Assembly (NCBI RefSeq): GCF_018861145.1 | Contig: NZ_JAHKQT010000023.1 | Coordinates: 62,001-126,000, forward strand | Length of the DNA stretch: 64,000 bases | DNA from: Poseidonibacter lekithochrous | GTDB lineage: Bacteria > Campylobacterota > Campylobacteria > Campylobacterales > Arcobacteraceae | Direction: 5' to 3' | Shown: one piece after another, positions 35,543 through 44,296 of the stretch | Layout: each line of letters starts with the position of its first letter | Numbering within the stretch: position 1 is the first letter of the stretch | Translations under genes and position numbers: made by a program | Notes under the pieces: model-generated | The model's input: only the letters and a program-made list of their open reading frames with translations | The model's database searches: none | What the model was told of the DNA's origin: nothing

Positions 35543-36747
35543 AAGTATTAAAATTTGGGGGTACAAGTGTTGGTACACTTGAGCGAATCCAAAATGTTGC
35601 AAATATAATAAAAAAAATAAAAGATGAAGGTCATGATGTAATTGCAGTAGTTTCTGCTATGAGTGGTGAAACAAATAAATTAATTGAATATGCTGATAGT
35701 TTTTCATCACAGCCAAATGCATGTGAAATGGATATGTTATTAAGTTCAGGAGAGAGAGTTACTTCTGCATTATTGTCAATTGCTTTAAATGAACAAGGTT
35801 ATAAAACTACTTCAATGAGTGGTAGAGAAGCTGGTATTATTACAGATAATGCTCATATGAAAGCTAGAATTGAAGATATTGATACAACAAATCTTAAAAA
35901 TGCAATAGCAGATGGAAAAACTGTTATTGTTGCTGGTTTTCAAGGTGTAACTATTGATACTAAAAGAGTATCAACACTTGGTCGTGGTGGTAGTGATTTA
36001 ACAGCAGTCGCAATTGCTGGTGCTATTGAAGCTGATATTTGTGAGATATATACAGATGTTGATGGTATTTATACTACAGATCCTAGAATTGAACCAAAAG
36101 CAAAAAAATTAGAAAAGATTTCTTATGATGAGATGTTAGAATTAGCTTCATTAGGAGCAAAAGTTTTACAAAATAGATCAGTAGAGATGGCAAAAAAATT
36201 AAATGTAAACTTAGTATCAAGATCTAGCTTCACTCCTGAAGTGGAAGGTACATTAATAACAAAGGAAGAAAATATTATGGAAAAACCAGTTGTAAGTGGA
36301 ATCGCATTAGATAAAAACCAAATCAGAGTTGGTATGTATGGTGTAACAGATAAACCAGGCATCGCTGCATCAATCTTTACATCACTTGCTGATGCTGATA
36401 TCAATGTTGATATGATAGTTCAGACAAGAGGACTTGATGGTACAACTGATTTAGATTTTACAATCCCTACAACTGATTTTGCATTATGTAAAGATGTAAT
36501 GGAAAAGTTTAAAGATCAATCTAAAAATATTGATTATAATGAAAATATTTGTAAAGTATCAATTGTTGGTGTCGGAATGAAATCTCATACAGGTGTTGCT
36601 TCAAAAGCTTTCTCTTCAATGGCAAATGAAAATATTAATATTAGAATCATATCTACTTCAGAGATAAAGATTTCAATGATTATTGAAGTAAAATATGCAG
36701 AATTAGCAGTAAGAGCATTACACGAAGCTTATAATCTGGATAAATAA
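35536..36747 (+). CDS. lysC: Aspartate kinase
   Basis: A 403-residue enzyme that phosphorylates aspartate, the first step to lysine, threonine, methionine and diaminopimelate. The kinase domain starts MLKVLKFGGTSVG and holds LSSGERVTSALLS and TLGRGGSDLTAVAIA. Two ACT domains (about 265-403) give feedback control (VTDKPGIAASIFT; VGVGMKSHTGVASKAF). An in-frame ATG with AAAGGA at 36261-36279 could produce the separate regulatory subunit known for similar aspartokinases. It is followed by hobA after 2 bases. Confidence 0.96.
   Translation: MLKVLKFGGTSVGTLERIQNVANIIKKIKDEGHDVIAVVSAMSGETNKLIEYADSFSSQPNACEMDMLLSSGERVTSALLSIALNEQGYKTTSMSGREAGIITDNAHMKARIEDIDTTNLKNAIADGKTVIVAGFQGVTIDTKRVSTLGRGGSDLTAVAIAGAIEADICEIYTDVDGIYTTDPRIEPKAKKLEKISYDEMLELASLGAKVLQNRSVEMAKKLNVNLVSRSSFTPEVEGTLITKEENIMEKPVVSGIALDKNQIRVGMYGVTDKPGIAASIFTSLADADINVDMIVQTRGLDGTTDLDFTIPTTDFALCKDVMEKFKDQSKNIDYNENICKVSIVGVGMKSHTGVASKAFSSMANENINIRIISTSEIKISMIIEVKYAELAVRALHEAYNLDK
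36261..36279 (+). promoter_or_regulatory. Internal ribosome-binding site and start in lysC
   Basis: AAAGGA (36261-36266) is followed after 10 bases by in-frame ATG 36277. Translation from it gives a 156-residue polypeptide beginning MEKPVVSG that contains just the ACT domains. This is the arrangement of alpha2-beta2 aspartokinases (Bacillus, Corynebacterium). Confidence 0.5.
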
Positions 36748-36749
36748 AC

Positions 36750-37301
36750 GTGCAAGAATTTTTAAATTGGACTGTTGATACAATCAGGGAAGATAGATTA
36801 ATCTCTCCTTGGTTAGAAGAAAAAAAATATGAATGGACTCCATTAGTTTCTAAAAATATTGTAAATTTATTAGAAAAAGGTGCTTCTGTTATTGTTTTAA
36901 CAGATAGAGATAGAGAATGGTTTTTAGAATATATTTTAACTAATGTTAATTCTTCTAAGTTAAATAGACCATTTTTACCTTTTTACGATTTTAAATCCTT
37001 CTATAAATATATGGATAATATAAAATCAGACGATGATATTTCATATATAAAAGATATGTTAAATATCTCTTTTCCTAATGGATATTGTTTTTGGTATATA
37101 GGTAAAAGTCAAGATGTACGTGCAGTAATTCCTAAAGTTTCTAAAAACTCTTTTCTTTGGCTTTTTGATGAAGAAATGCAAGATGCTTTTAACTTAAGAT
37201 CAAATGATGAAGCTTTAGATATGAAACTATTACAAATGTTTAGATTGTATAATAAAACTGTAAGTTCTGCCCTTTTTGCAGAAATTAATGTAGAAAACTA
37301 A
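36750..37301 (+). CDS. hobA: HobA, DnaA-binding replication initiation regulator
   Basis: A 183-residue protein of the Campylobacterota-specific HobA family, the functional counterpart of DiaA. It is a SIS-fold tetramer that binds DnaA domain I-II and promotes orisome formation at oriC. Sequence elements are FLNWTVDTIREDRLISPWLE at the N-terminus and NISFPNGYCFWYIGKSQDV mid-protein. The start is GTG 36750, two bases after lysC. The order lysC-hobA-holB-folP is the same as in Helicobacter pylori, which strengthens the assignment. Confidence 0.9.
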   Translation: MQEFLNWTVDTIREDRLISPWLEEKKYEWTPLVSKNIVNLLEKGASVIVLTDRDREWFLEYILTNVNSSKLNRPFLPFYDFKSFYKYMDNIKSDDDISYIKDMLNISFPNGYCFWYIGKSQDVRAVIPKVSKNSFLWLFDEEMQDAFNLRSNDEALDMKLLQMFRLYNKTVSSALFAEINVEN

Positions 37302-37302
37302 A

Positions 37303-37938
37303 ATGTATGATAAAAAAATTGATAAATCAACTATCTTAATTGTTAATGATATAGAGAAAACATTAAGTGATTTATCACCTTTTTATTCTCCTCATAGTGT
37401 TAGAATAATTAAAAATGAAGAGAAAGATGAATTCCAACTTCTCCAAGCAAATCAAGCTATAAAAGAAGCATATATTGCTTCAAATGAAAATAAATATATT
37501 TTTCTTTGTGGAAGTACTTTTAGAAAAGAAGCACAAAACTCTTTATTAAAAGTATTAGAAGAACCTCCTAAAAATGTAGTTTTTATTATTCTCACAAATT
37601 CAAAATCTTCAATTTTACCAACTATATATTCTCGTATGCCTTATAAATATATGAAAACTTCATTATTAAAAGATGAAATTTCATTAGATATTCTAAAGTT
37701 AGATTTAAAAGATATTTACGTATTTTTAAAGGAAAATCAAAAAATATCAAAAAATGATGCAAAGACTACGATAGAAGCTATTTTATTAAAAGCAAATAAA
37801 CAGAATATGAAACTAACATCTACTCAATTAGATCTATTTTCAAAAGCTTCAAAACTTTTAGAATTAAACTCAAGACCAATTAATATTTTAACAACATTAC
37901 TTTTATCTTTAGCAAATCAAAAAACTAATATAAACTAA
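37303..37938 (+). CDS. holB: DNA polymerase III delta-prime subunit (short form)
   Basis: A 211-residue clamp-loader subunit. The AAA-like core shows IFLCGSTFRKEAQNSLLKVL followed by EEPPKNVVFIIL, the typical delta-prime sensor region. It has no P-loop, as expected for a non-ATPase delta-prime. At 211 residues it is much shorter than E. coli HolB (334) but similar to the Helicobacter form. It helps load the beta clamp. It sits between hobA and folP with a 1-base and 12-base gap. Confidence 0.85.
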   Translation: MYDKKIDKSTILIVNDIEKTLSDLSPFYSPHSVRIIKNEEKDEFQLLQANQAIKEAYIASNENKYIFLCGSTFRKEAQNSLLKVLEEPPKNVVFIILTNSKSSILPTIYSRMPYKYMKTSLLKDEISLDILKLDLKDIYVFLKENQKISKNDAKTTIEAILLKANKQNMKLTSTQLDLFSKASKLLELNSRPINILTTLLLSLANQKTNIN

Positions 37939-37950
37939 GGGTTAATACAA

Positions 37951-38754
37951 ATGCAAACTAATAAAACAAAAATTATGGGTGTTTTAAATGCAAATGAAGA
38001 TTCATTTTTTAAAGATAGTAGATTTGATAATAAAGAAGCTAGTTTTAAAATAGAGAAAATGATTGAAGATGGTGCAAATATTATTGATATTGGTGCAGTT
38101 TCAAGTAGACCTGGAAGTATTACTATTGATGAAAAAATAGAGCTAGAGCGTCTAAAAAATATTGTTGATACTATTTATAAAGAAAAATATTTTGAAAAAG
38201 TAGATTTTTCTATTGATTCTTATTCTCCTTTGGTTATTGATTATGTTTTGAATAAAGGCTTTAAAATAGTAAATGATATTACAGGCTTAGCAAATGATGA
38301 AGTTTGTAAAGTAAGTGCTAAATATGATGCCAAAGTTATTATAATGCATATGCAAAATAATCCTAAAAATATGCAAGAAAAACCACAATATAATAATGTT
38401 ATTCTAGATATAGATGAATATTTTAAAAAGCAAATACAAAAAGCTAATAGTTTCGGCCTTCAAGATATAGTTTTAGATGTTGGTATTGGTTTTGGAAAAA
38501 CTTTAGCTCATAACTTATTACTTTTAAATAAATTAGTACATTTTAAACATTTTGGATATGAATTATTAATAGGTGCTAGTAGAAAATCTATGATTGATAT
38601 GATTACACCATGTGAGATTAAAGATAGACTTCCTGGAACTTTAGCAATTCATTTAGAATCTGTTAATAGAGGTGCTTCAATAATTAGATGTCATGATGTT
38701 TATGAACACTTTCAAGCTTTAAAAGTTCAAGAAGCTATTAACTCAATTTCTTGA
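37951..38754 (+). CDS. folP: Dihydropteroate synthase
   Basis: A 267-residue TIM-barrel enzyme condensing dihydropterin pyrophosphate with p-aminobenzoate in folate synthesis. The family start is TKIMGVLNANEDSFF (normally MGILNVTPDSFS). DIGAVSSRPGS corresponds to the DIGGESTRPG loop, followed by IVNDITGL and LIGASRKSMI. The first loop reads NANEDS rather than NVTPDS, a small deviation typical of the group. It ends with a 10-bp hairpin spanning the stop. Confidence 0.93.
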   Translation: MQTNKTKIMGVLNANEDSFFKDSRFDNKEASFKIEKMIEDGANIIDIGAVSSRPGSITIDEKIELERLKNIVDTIYKEKYFEKVDFSIDSYSPLVIDYVLNKGFKIVNDITGLANDEVCKVSAKYDAKVIIMHMQNNPKNMQEKPQYNNVILDIDEYFKKQIQKANSFGLQDIVLDVGIGFGKTLAHNLLLLNKLVHFKHFGYELLIGASRKSMIDMITPCEIKDRLPGTLAIHLESVNRGASIIRCHDVYEHFQALKVQEAINSIS

Positions 38755-38764
38755 GTTAATTTTA
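38737..38764. terminator. Hairpin at the folP / tyrA convergence
   Basis: ATTAACTCAA (38737-38746) and TTGAGTTAAT (38751-38760) are perfect complements around TTTC, followed by TTTTATACTTTT. It contains the folP stop codon and could terminate both strands. Confidence 0.65.
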
Positions 38765-38773
38765 TACTTTTAT

Positions 38774-39604
38774 TCATAATATTTCATGTAAAGTATTAGC
38801 TTTTTTCATCCATTCTTCTAGTTTTTCATACTCTTCATTTTCAACCATTTCTCTAACTTTTTTCATATGACCTTCAAATAAATCTATTGAACTTAGTAGG
38901 TTTTCTCTATTTTGTTTAAAAATATCTGTCCACATATTAGGACTAGATTTTGCAATCCTACTCATATCTGTAAATCCACCAGCAGCAAGTGCAATGATTG
39001 ATTTTGGATCTTCATGATTCATAACAGTATTTGCTAAAGAAAAAGAAATTGCATGAGGTAAATGAGACATGTAACAAGCATGAAGATCATGGTTATGAGA
39101 ATCCATAAAAACAAGTCTCATTCCAATATCTTGAAATACTTTTATTGCCCTATTTTTATGAAGGTCTGTATTGTTTTCTAAATCGCATAAAACAACAGTT
39201 TTCCCTTCATACAAATTATCCATAGAAGCTTTAGGTCCAAACTTCTCAGAACCACACATAGGATGAGCTGCTATAAAATTTTCTCTTATTTGCTCTGGAA
39301 TATTTTTTACAATAAACTCTTTTGTTGAGCCTAAATCCATAATAGTAGTATCTTTTCTTATATCTAAAAGATTTGGTAAAAAAGATATGATATTATCAAC
39401 AGGAATTGCTAAAACAATTAAATCACAGTTCTCTTTTAATGTCTGAATATCAACCAATTCATCTACTAAATCTAGCTCTAAAATCTCTTTCTTTGAGTTT
39501 TCACTTCTAGCATAACCATATACTTTTTTTGCTATGCCATATTTTTTAACTGCTTTTGCTAAAGAACCACCCATTAGTCCTAAACCAACTATTCCTATAT
39601 TCAA
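38774..39604 (-). CDS. tyrA: Prephenate dehydrogenase
   Basis: A 276-residue NAD-dependent enzyme that converts prephenate to 4-hydroxyphenylpyruvate for tyrosine. The Rossmann motif is IGIVGLGLMGGSLAKAVKKY. The catalytic His is in AAHPMCGSEKFGP, and the second half is the all-helical domain (HLPHAISFSLANTV). There is no C-terminal ACT or chorismate mutase domain. It converges on folP and leaves an upstream spacer of 364 bases. Confidence 0.92.
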   Translation of the reverse strand: MNIGIVGLGLMGGSLAKAVKKYGIAKKVYGYARSENSKKEILELDLVDELVDIQTLKENCDLIVLAIPVDNIISFLPNLLDIRKDTTIMDLGSTKEFIVKNIPEQIRENFIAAHPMCGSEKFGPKASMDNLYEGKTVVLCDLENNTDLHKNRAIKVFQDIGMRLVFMDSHNHDLHACYMSHLPHAISFSLANTVMNHEDPKSIIALAAGGFTDMSRIAKSSPNMWTDIFKQNRENLLSSIDLFEGHMKKVREMVENEEYEKLEEWMKKANTLHEIL

Positions 39605-39968
39605 ATTAACACCTTTTTTGTAAATTAATTTTGAGATTATATCTTAATATTGATTTAAACCCTTTAAATTATAAATTTTACAATTCTTTTTTATTGTATT
39701 TAATCCATAGAATTTTAACTATTTGTATTTTTTTTCTTAAATGTTCAATTAATTGGGATTTACTACTCTTTTTTTAATATAGCTAGTATATAATAATAGC
39801 TAATAAATTAAAATTCTAAAATAATAATTATCAAATTTTATATATAATAACTTGTAAAATATACAATTAGTCAATTTTAAATAGTAAAATAATTAATTAA
39901 ATAATAAAAATAATTGTAATAAAATCCTTTTACATAAAATATATAATGATTTAAGAGGAAAGATATAA
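39605..39968. other. Long AT-rich spacer with a promoter for the nuclease gene
   Basis: This stretch of 364 bases is almost pure A and T and holds no credible ORF or RNA structure. A TATAAT at 39942-39947 and an AGAGGA ribosome-binding site at 39954-39959 serve the nuclease gene, and the tyrA promoter must lie near 39610-39650. The low complexity could mark the edge of an inserted gene. Confidence 0.6.
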
Positions 39969-40877
39969 GTGGAATTTAGTGGAAATATATTAAGAATTAA
40001 AAATAAAATTTATGCGATAGATAATATAAATAGTGTTGATTATTCAGAAGAGATACTAACATTAAAAAATATTACCTTTCCTATAATGTTTATTCTTACA
40101 ATAATGATTGTCTTTTTTGGAATAAATTCATTTATGATAATTTCATATATTATATTAATAGGTTTGTCTTTTGTAAAAAGAACACGTTATTTTGTTTTTA
40201 TTGATAATAGATTTAAATCGGCTTATTCTACATTTGATGAAGATGATTTTTTAGCTTTTAAGAAGAACCTTGATTATGCAATGCAAAATAAAAAACAACC
40301 TATTAAAAAAGAAGAGGAATTAGAACAATTTTCTGAATCAGTAGAAGAATATAAGATAAGAAAAAGAAAAGAAGCTTTTAAAAAGAACTTAAAGAAACAA
40401 GAAGAAATTTATAAAAATAAACATAAAGAGATTAGAATAGAAGATATAGAAACACCTAATGTAAAAGAAAAAGAAGAATTAAAATCTGGAATGTCAAATA
40501 AAAAGAAAAAAGAAAAAGGTGATGATTATGAAAAGAAAGTTGCTGGATATTATAAATTAGATGGCTATGATATTTATCTAAATGGAATTAAAAAAGACAG
40601 GTTAGATGGTGGAATTGATGTTATTTGTAAAAAAGATGATGAAGTCATATTAATACAATGCAAAAATTGGAATCATACTACTGGGAGAAAAATCACTCAT
40701 ACTCATATTAAAGAATTTCATAGTAATTGTATTAAATACATAGACCAAGAAAACTTAGATAAATCAAATGTAAAATTAAAATATATAGTACCAAATAAGA
40801 AAGTTTTTAAAGCATGTGCAATTAATATATTTAGAGATGATTATTATAATTGCACATATGAGATTTTAGAATTTTAA
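39969..40877 (+). CDS. Membrane-anchored Mrr-like restriction endonuclease domain protein
   Basis: A 302-residue protein starting at GTG 39969. Residues 1-33 form a small beta-rich stretch (NILRIKNKIYAIDNINSV), two hydrophobic helices follow (about 35-69), then a short beta segment and a highly charged Lys/Glu linker (105-185). A C-terminal PD-(D/E)XK nuclease domain of the Mrr_cat type has Glu188, Asp217 (GGIDVIC) and Gln230-Cys-Lys232 (IQCKNW). All key residues are present. Soluble Mrr proteins cut methylated DNA; membrane-tethered versions may act on incoming DNA or in stress. No methylase or toxin partner is adjacent. The role is inferred. Confidence 0.85.
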   Translation: MEFSGNILRIKNKIYAIDNINSVDYSEEILTLKNITFPIMFILTIMIVFFGINSFMIISYIILIGLSFVKRTRYFVFIDNRFKSAYSTFDEDDFLAFKKNLDYAMQNKKQPIKKEEELEQFSESVEEYKIRKRKEAFKKNLKKQEEIYKNKHKEIRIEDIETPNVKEKEELKSGMSNKKKKEKGDDYEKKVAGYYKLDGYDIYLNGIKKDRLDGGIDVICKKDDEVILIQCKNWNHTTGRKITHTHIKEFHSNCIKYIDQENLDKSNVKLKYIVPNKKVFKACAINIFRDDYYNCTYEILEF

Positions 40878-40975
40878 AGAGTGAAAATAATCAAATACTA
40901 GGCAACTAACTATTAATATTTATATAAAGTGAATTTAGATATATTAATGCCTAATTATGAAATTTAAGGAAAGTC

Positions 40976-43222
40976 GTGAAAAATAAAGTAATCCTATTTT
41001 CTTTGGTATGTGCAACTGCACTATACGCAGATACAATACAATCTATAGAATATAATAATTTAAATAAGATATCTCAAAAAATAGTAGATGAAACACTTGA
41101 TATGAAGCCAGGTGATGAAATTAATGATAATAAAATAAATGATGCAATAAAAAAGTTTTATAAATTTGGCTACTTTGATGATATAGTTGTTATTAATGAT
41201 AACGGTAAACTACAATTAAACTTCAAAGAAAAACCTTCAATTGCTAATATTGATATAAAAGGTTATAAATCAAGAACAGATGATATTGAGTCATTAAAGA
41301 CAATGATTAAATTGAAAAAAGGTTCTATGTATACAGAGAAAAGAATTAAAGATGCTAAAAAAATATTATTAGACCTTTTAGAAAATGATGGATATATTAA
41401 CTCTGTTGTTGAAACAGAAATTGAAACTATTAATGAACACTCTTTAAAAGTTACATTTAATGTAAATAAAGGTGATGAAATTATTATTAAAAAAGCAAAT
41501 TATTATGGTGCTGATGAATTAGACCAAGATGATTTTGACCATGTAACGGCTAATAAAGAAAAAGAAGTAGCTTCCTGGTGGTTTGGACAAAATGATGGTG
41601 AAGTTAAAATTGATCAATTAAAATATGATGCAAGAAGAATAAATGAATTATATTTTGAAAAAGGATTCCTTGATGCACAAGTTAAAGAACCTTTCTTAAA
41701 TATTGACTTTGCTTCAAATCAAGCAAATTTAGACTTTTTTATAAATGAAGGTAGTAAATATATTACAAATGATATTAAAATTTATCTTGATCCTTCAATT
41801 GTTGATGCTAAAGATATCTATCCAGAATTAGATTTAATTATTGGAAATACATTTAATATTAAAAAACTTAGACGAGATCAGGCATATATTAAAACACAAG
41901 TAGCTAACAAAGGTTATGCTTATGCGGAAGTTAAATTTGATGTTAAAAAAGATACAGAAAACTCGAAAGTTGATATTGTATATAATGTAATCCCTGGTAA
42001 AAAAGTTTATATTAATGATGTTAAAATTTCAGGTAATGCAAGAACTCTTGATAGAGTTATAAGAAGAGATGTATATTTAGCTCCTGGTGATTTATATAAT
42101 GAAACAGACTTTACAGATACAAAATCAAAATTAGGTAGATCATCTTATTTTGAAACAGTAAAAGTTGAGCAAAAAAGAGTAACAGAAGATAAAATTGATA
42201 TTTTAATTGAAGTAGTTGAAGCAGCTACAGGAGCTTTAACACTTGGTGGTGGATACGGATCTTATGATAAAATTATGGTAAGTGGGTCTGTAAAAGATTC
42301 AAATGTATTTGGTTCAGGTTTAGGTGTAGGAATAAGTGCAGATTTATCTGCTAATTCAAGTGAATTCTCTTTAAACTTAAGTAATCCTTCTATTAATGAT
42401 AGTAAATTTAATGGTGATATTGAAGCGCATAATTCTGATAATGAAATTAGTAGAACTGTTTATGATTTAGATAAAAATACTAAAGGGTTTTCAGTTGGTG
42501 TTGGTCGAGAAATTTTTAGAAACTTAAGAGGTGGATTAAGATATAAACTTGATTTTATAAAAGAAGAGTATACATATGATGATGATTCAACTGTTCCTGA
42601 AGATAGTCGATTTAAAAATGCAGATTATATTTCAAGTTCATTAACACCATATTTAAGCTTTGATAATACAGATAACTATCAATTGCCACGAGAAGGTATA
42701 AAAGCTGGAACTTCTTTAGAATATGCTGGTGTTGGTGGAGATTCAAGATATTTAAAATCAACTTCATACTTTAAGTATTTTAATAGTTTAAATGACTATG
42801 CTGAATTAGATTGGATTTTCAGATTTAGAACTAAGGTAAGTGCTTTAATAGATAATGGACAAATAAATCAAGGTGATTCATTATACTTAGGAGGAGTAAA
42901 AAGTTTAAGAGGATACTCTTCTTATGCTTTCCCTTCAAATACTGATGGATATGTTACTGAACCTTATAAAAGGTCTTGGGCAAACTCTATAGAAATGAGT
43001 TTCCCTTTAATACCTAATGCTAAAATGAGATGGGCATTATTCTATGATTATGGAATGATTGGGGAAGATAACTTTAGTGATATTGCAAGATCAAGTACTG
43101 GTGCTGTATTAGAATGGATTTCTCCTTTAGGACCATTACAACTTGTTTTTGCAAAAGCTTTAGATGCAAAAGAGGATGATGATACATCAACATTTGAATT
43201 CTCACTGGGGAGTAGTTTTTAA
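40976..43222 (+). CDS. bamA: Outer-membrane protein assembly factor BamA
   Basis: A 748-residue Omp85 protein. A signal peptide (about 1-19, VILFSLVCATALYAD) precedes five POTRA domains (about 20-420), with the end of the fifth at KVEQKRVTEDKIDILIEV. The C-terminal 16-strand barrel holds the LGGVKSLRGYSSY lid motif (VRGF/Y-type) and ends in FEFSLGSSF, the C-terminal Phe signal. It folds outer-membrane barrels such as LptD. The start is GTG. The stop overlaps the mqnC ATG by one base. Confidence 0.95.
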   Translation: MKNKVILFSLVCATALYADTIQSIEYNNLNKISQKIVDETLDMKPGDEINDNKINDAIKKFYKFGYFDDIVVINDNGKLQLNFKEKPSIANIDIKGYKSRTDDIESLKTMIKLKKGSMYTEKRIKDAKKILLDLLENDGYINSVVETEIETINEHSLKVTFNVNKGDEIIIKKANYYGADELDQDDFDHVTANKEKEVASWWFGQNDGEVKIDQLKYDARRINELYFEKGFLDAQVKEPFLNIDFASNQANLDFFINEGSKYITNDIKIYLDPSIVDAKDIYPELDLIIGNTFNIKKLRRDQAYIKTQVANKGYAYAEVKFDVKKDTENSKVDIVYNVIPGKKVYINDVKISGNARTLDRVIRRDVYLAPGDLYNETDFTDTKSKLGRSSYFETVKVEQKRVTEDKIDILIEVVEAATGALTLGGGYGSYDKIMVSGSVKDSNVFGSGLGVGISADLSANSSEFSLNLSNPSINDSKFNGDIEAHNSDNEISRTVYDLDKNTKGFSVGVGREIFRNLRGGLRYKLDFIKEEYTYDDDSTVPEDSRFKNADYISSSLTPYLSFDNTDNYQLPREGIKAGTSLEYAGVGGDSRYLKSTSYFKYFNSLNDYAELDWIFRFRTKVSALIDNGQINQGDSLYLGGVKSLRGYSSYAFPSNTDGYVTEPYKRSWANSIEMSFPLIPNAKMRWALFYDYGMIGEDNFSDIARSSTGAVLEWISPLGPLQLVFAKALDAKEDDDTSTFEFSLGSSF

Positions 43223-44292
43223 TGGTTAAAAAAATGGATTTATTAAATAGAAGAATAACTAACGCTGAAGCATTAGATTTAATTGAAAATGCTTCATTAT
43301 TAGAGTTAGGTGAATTAGCTACAAAAAGAAAGCTTGAGTTACATCCTGATAAAACTACATCTTTTATAGTTGATAGAAATATAAACTATACAAATGTATG
43401 TTGGGTAGATTGCAAGTTTTGTGCTTTTTTTAGACATGGACGAGATGAAGATTCTTATGTATTAAAGTTTGATGAGATTGATTCAAAAATTGATGAATTA
43501 TTAGAAATTGGTGGAACACAAATACTTTTTCAAGGTGGAGTTCATCCAAAACTTAAAATTGATTATTATGAAGAACTAGTTTCTCATATTCATACTAAAT
43601 ATCCTCAGATCACTATTCATGGTTTTTCTGCAATTGAAATTAAATATATTGCAAAAGTATCAAAAATCACAATATTAGAAGTTTTAAAACGACTTCAAGT
43701 AAAAGGTTTAAGTTCAATTCCAGGAGCTGGAGCTGAGATCTTATCTGATAGAGTAAGAGATATTATAGCACCAAATAAAATGGATAGTAAAGATTGGATT
43801 GAAGTTCATGAATTAGCACATTCTATTGGAATGAAAACAACTGCAACAATGATGTTTGGAACAGTTGAGACTGATGAAGAGATTATTGAACATTGGGAAT
43901 TATTAAGAGATTTACAAGATAGAACGGGTGGATTTAGAGCCTTTATTATGTGGTCATTCCAAGGTGCGAATACAACTCTTTTAAAAGAGATTCCAGATAT
44001 TAAACCTCAATCATCAAATAGATATTTAAGATTACTTGCTGTTTCAAGACTTTACTTAGATAATTTTATGAATATGCAAAGTTCTTGGGTAACACAAGGC
44101 TCTTACATAGGTCAATTAGCTTTAAATTTTGGAGCAAATGATTTAGGAAGTACAATGATGGAAGAAAATGTAGTAAAAGCTGCAGGAGCTTCTAATCGAA
44201 TGAATCAAGAAGAGATGATTAGGTTGATTAAAGATGTTGGTGAAAAACCAGCAAAAAGAAATACAGCTTATGAGATATTAGAGAGGTATTAG
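43222..44292 (+). CDS. mqnC: Cyclic dehypoxanthinyl futalosine synthase (radical SAM)
   Basis: A 356-residue radical SAM enzyme of the futalosine menaquinone pathway, cyclising dehypoxanthinyl futalosine. The family motif DRNINYTNVCWVDCKFCAFF gives the CxxxCxxC cluster site near residue 60. ILFQGGVHP and the C-terminal WVTQGSYIGQLALNFGANDL are typical. The other pathway genes are not in the window. The order bamA-mqnC-M16 peptidase is the same in Helicobacter. The ATG overlaps the bamA stop (TAATG), with a GGGGAG ribosome-binding site. Confidence 0.93.
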   Translation: MVKKMDLLNRRITNAEALDLIENASLLELGELATKRKLELHPDKTTSFIVDRNINYTNVCWVDCKFCAFFRHGRDEDSYVLKFDEIDSKIDELLEIGGTQILFQGGVHPKLKIDYYEELVSHIHTKYPQITIHGFSAIEIKYIAKVSKITILEVLKRLQVKGLSSIPGAGAEILSDRVRDIIAPNKMDSKDWIEVHELAHSIGMKTTATMMFGTVETDEEIIEHWELLRDLQDRTGGFRAFIMWSFQGANTTLLKEIPDIKPQSSNRYLRLLAVSRLYLDNFMNMQSSWVTQGSYIGQLALNFGANDLGSTMMEENVVKAAGASNRMNQEEMIRLIKDVGEKPAKRNTAYEILERY

Positions 44293-44296
44293 ACCT

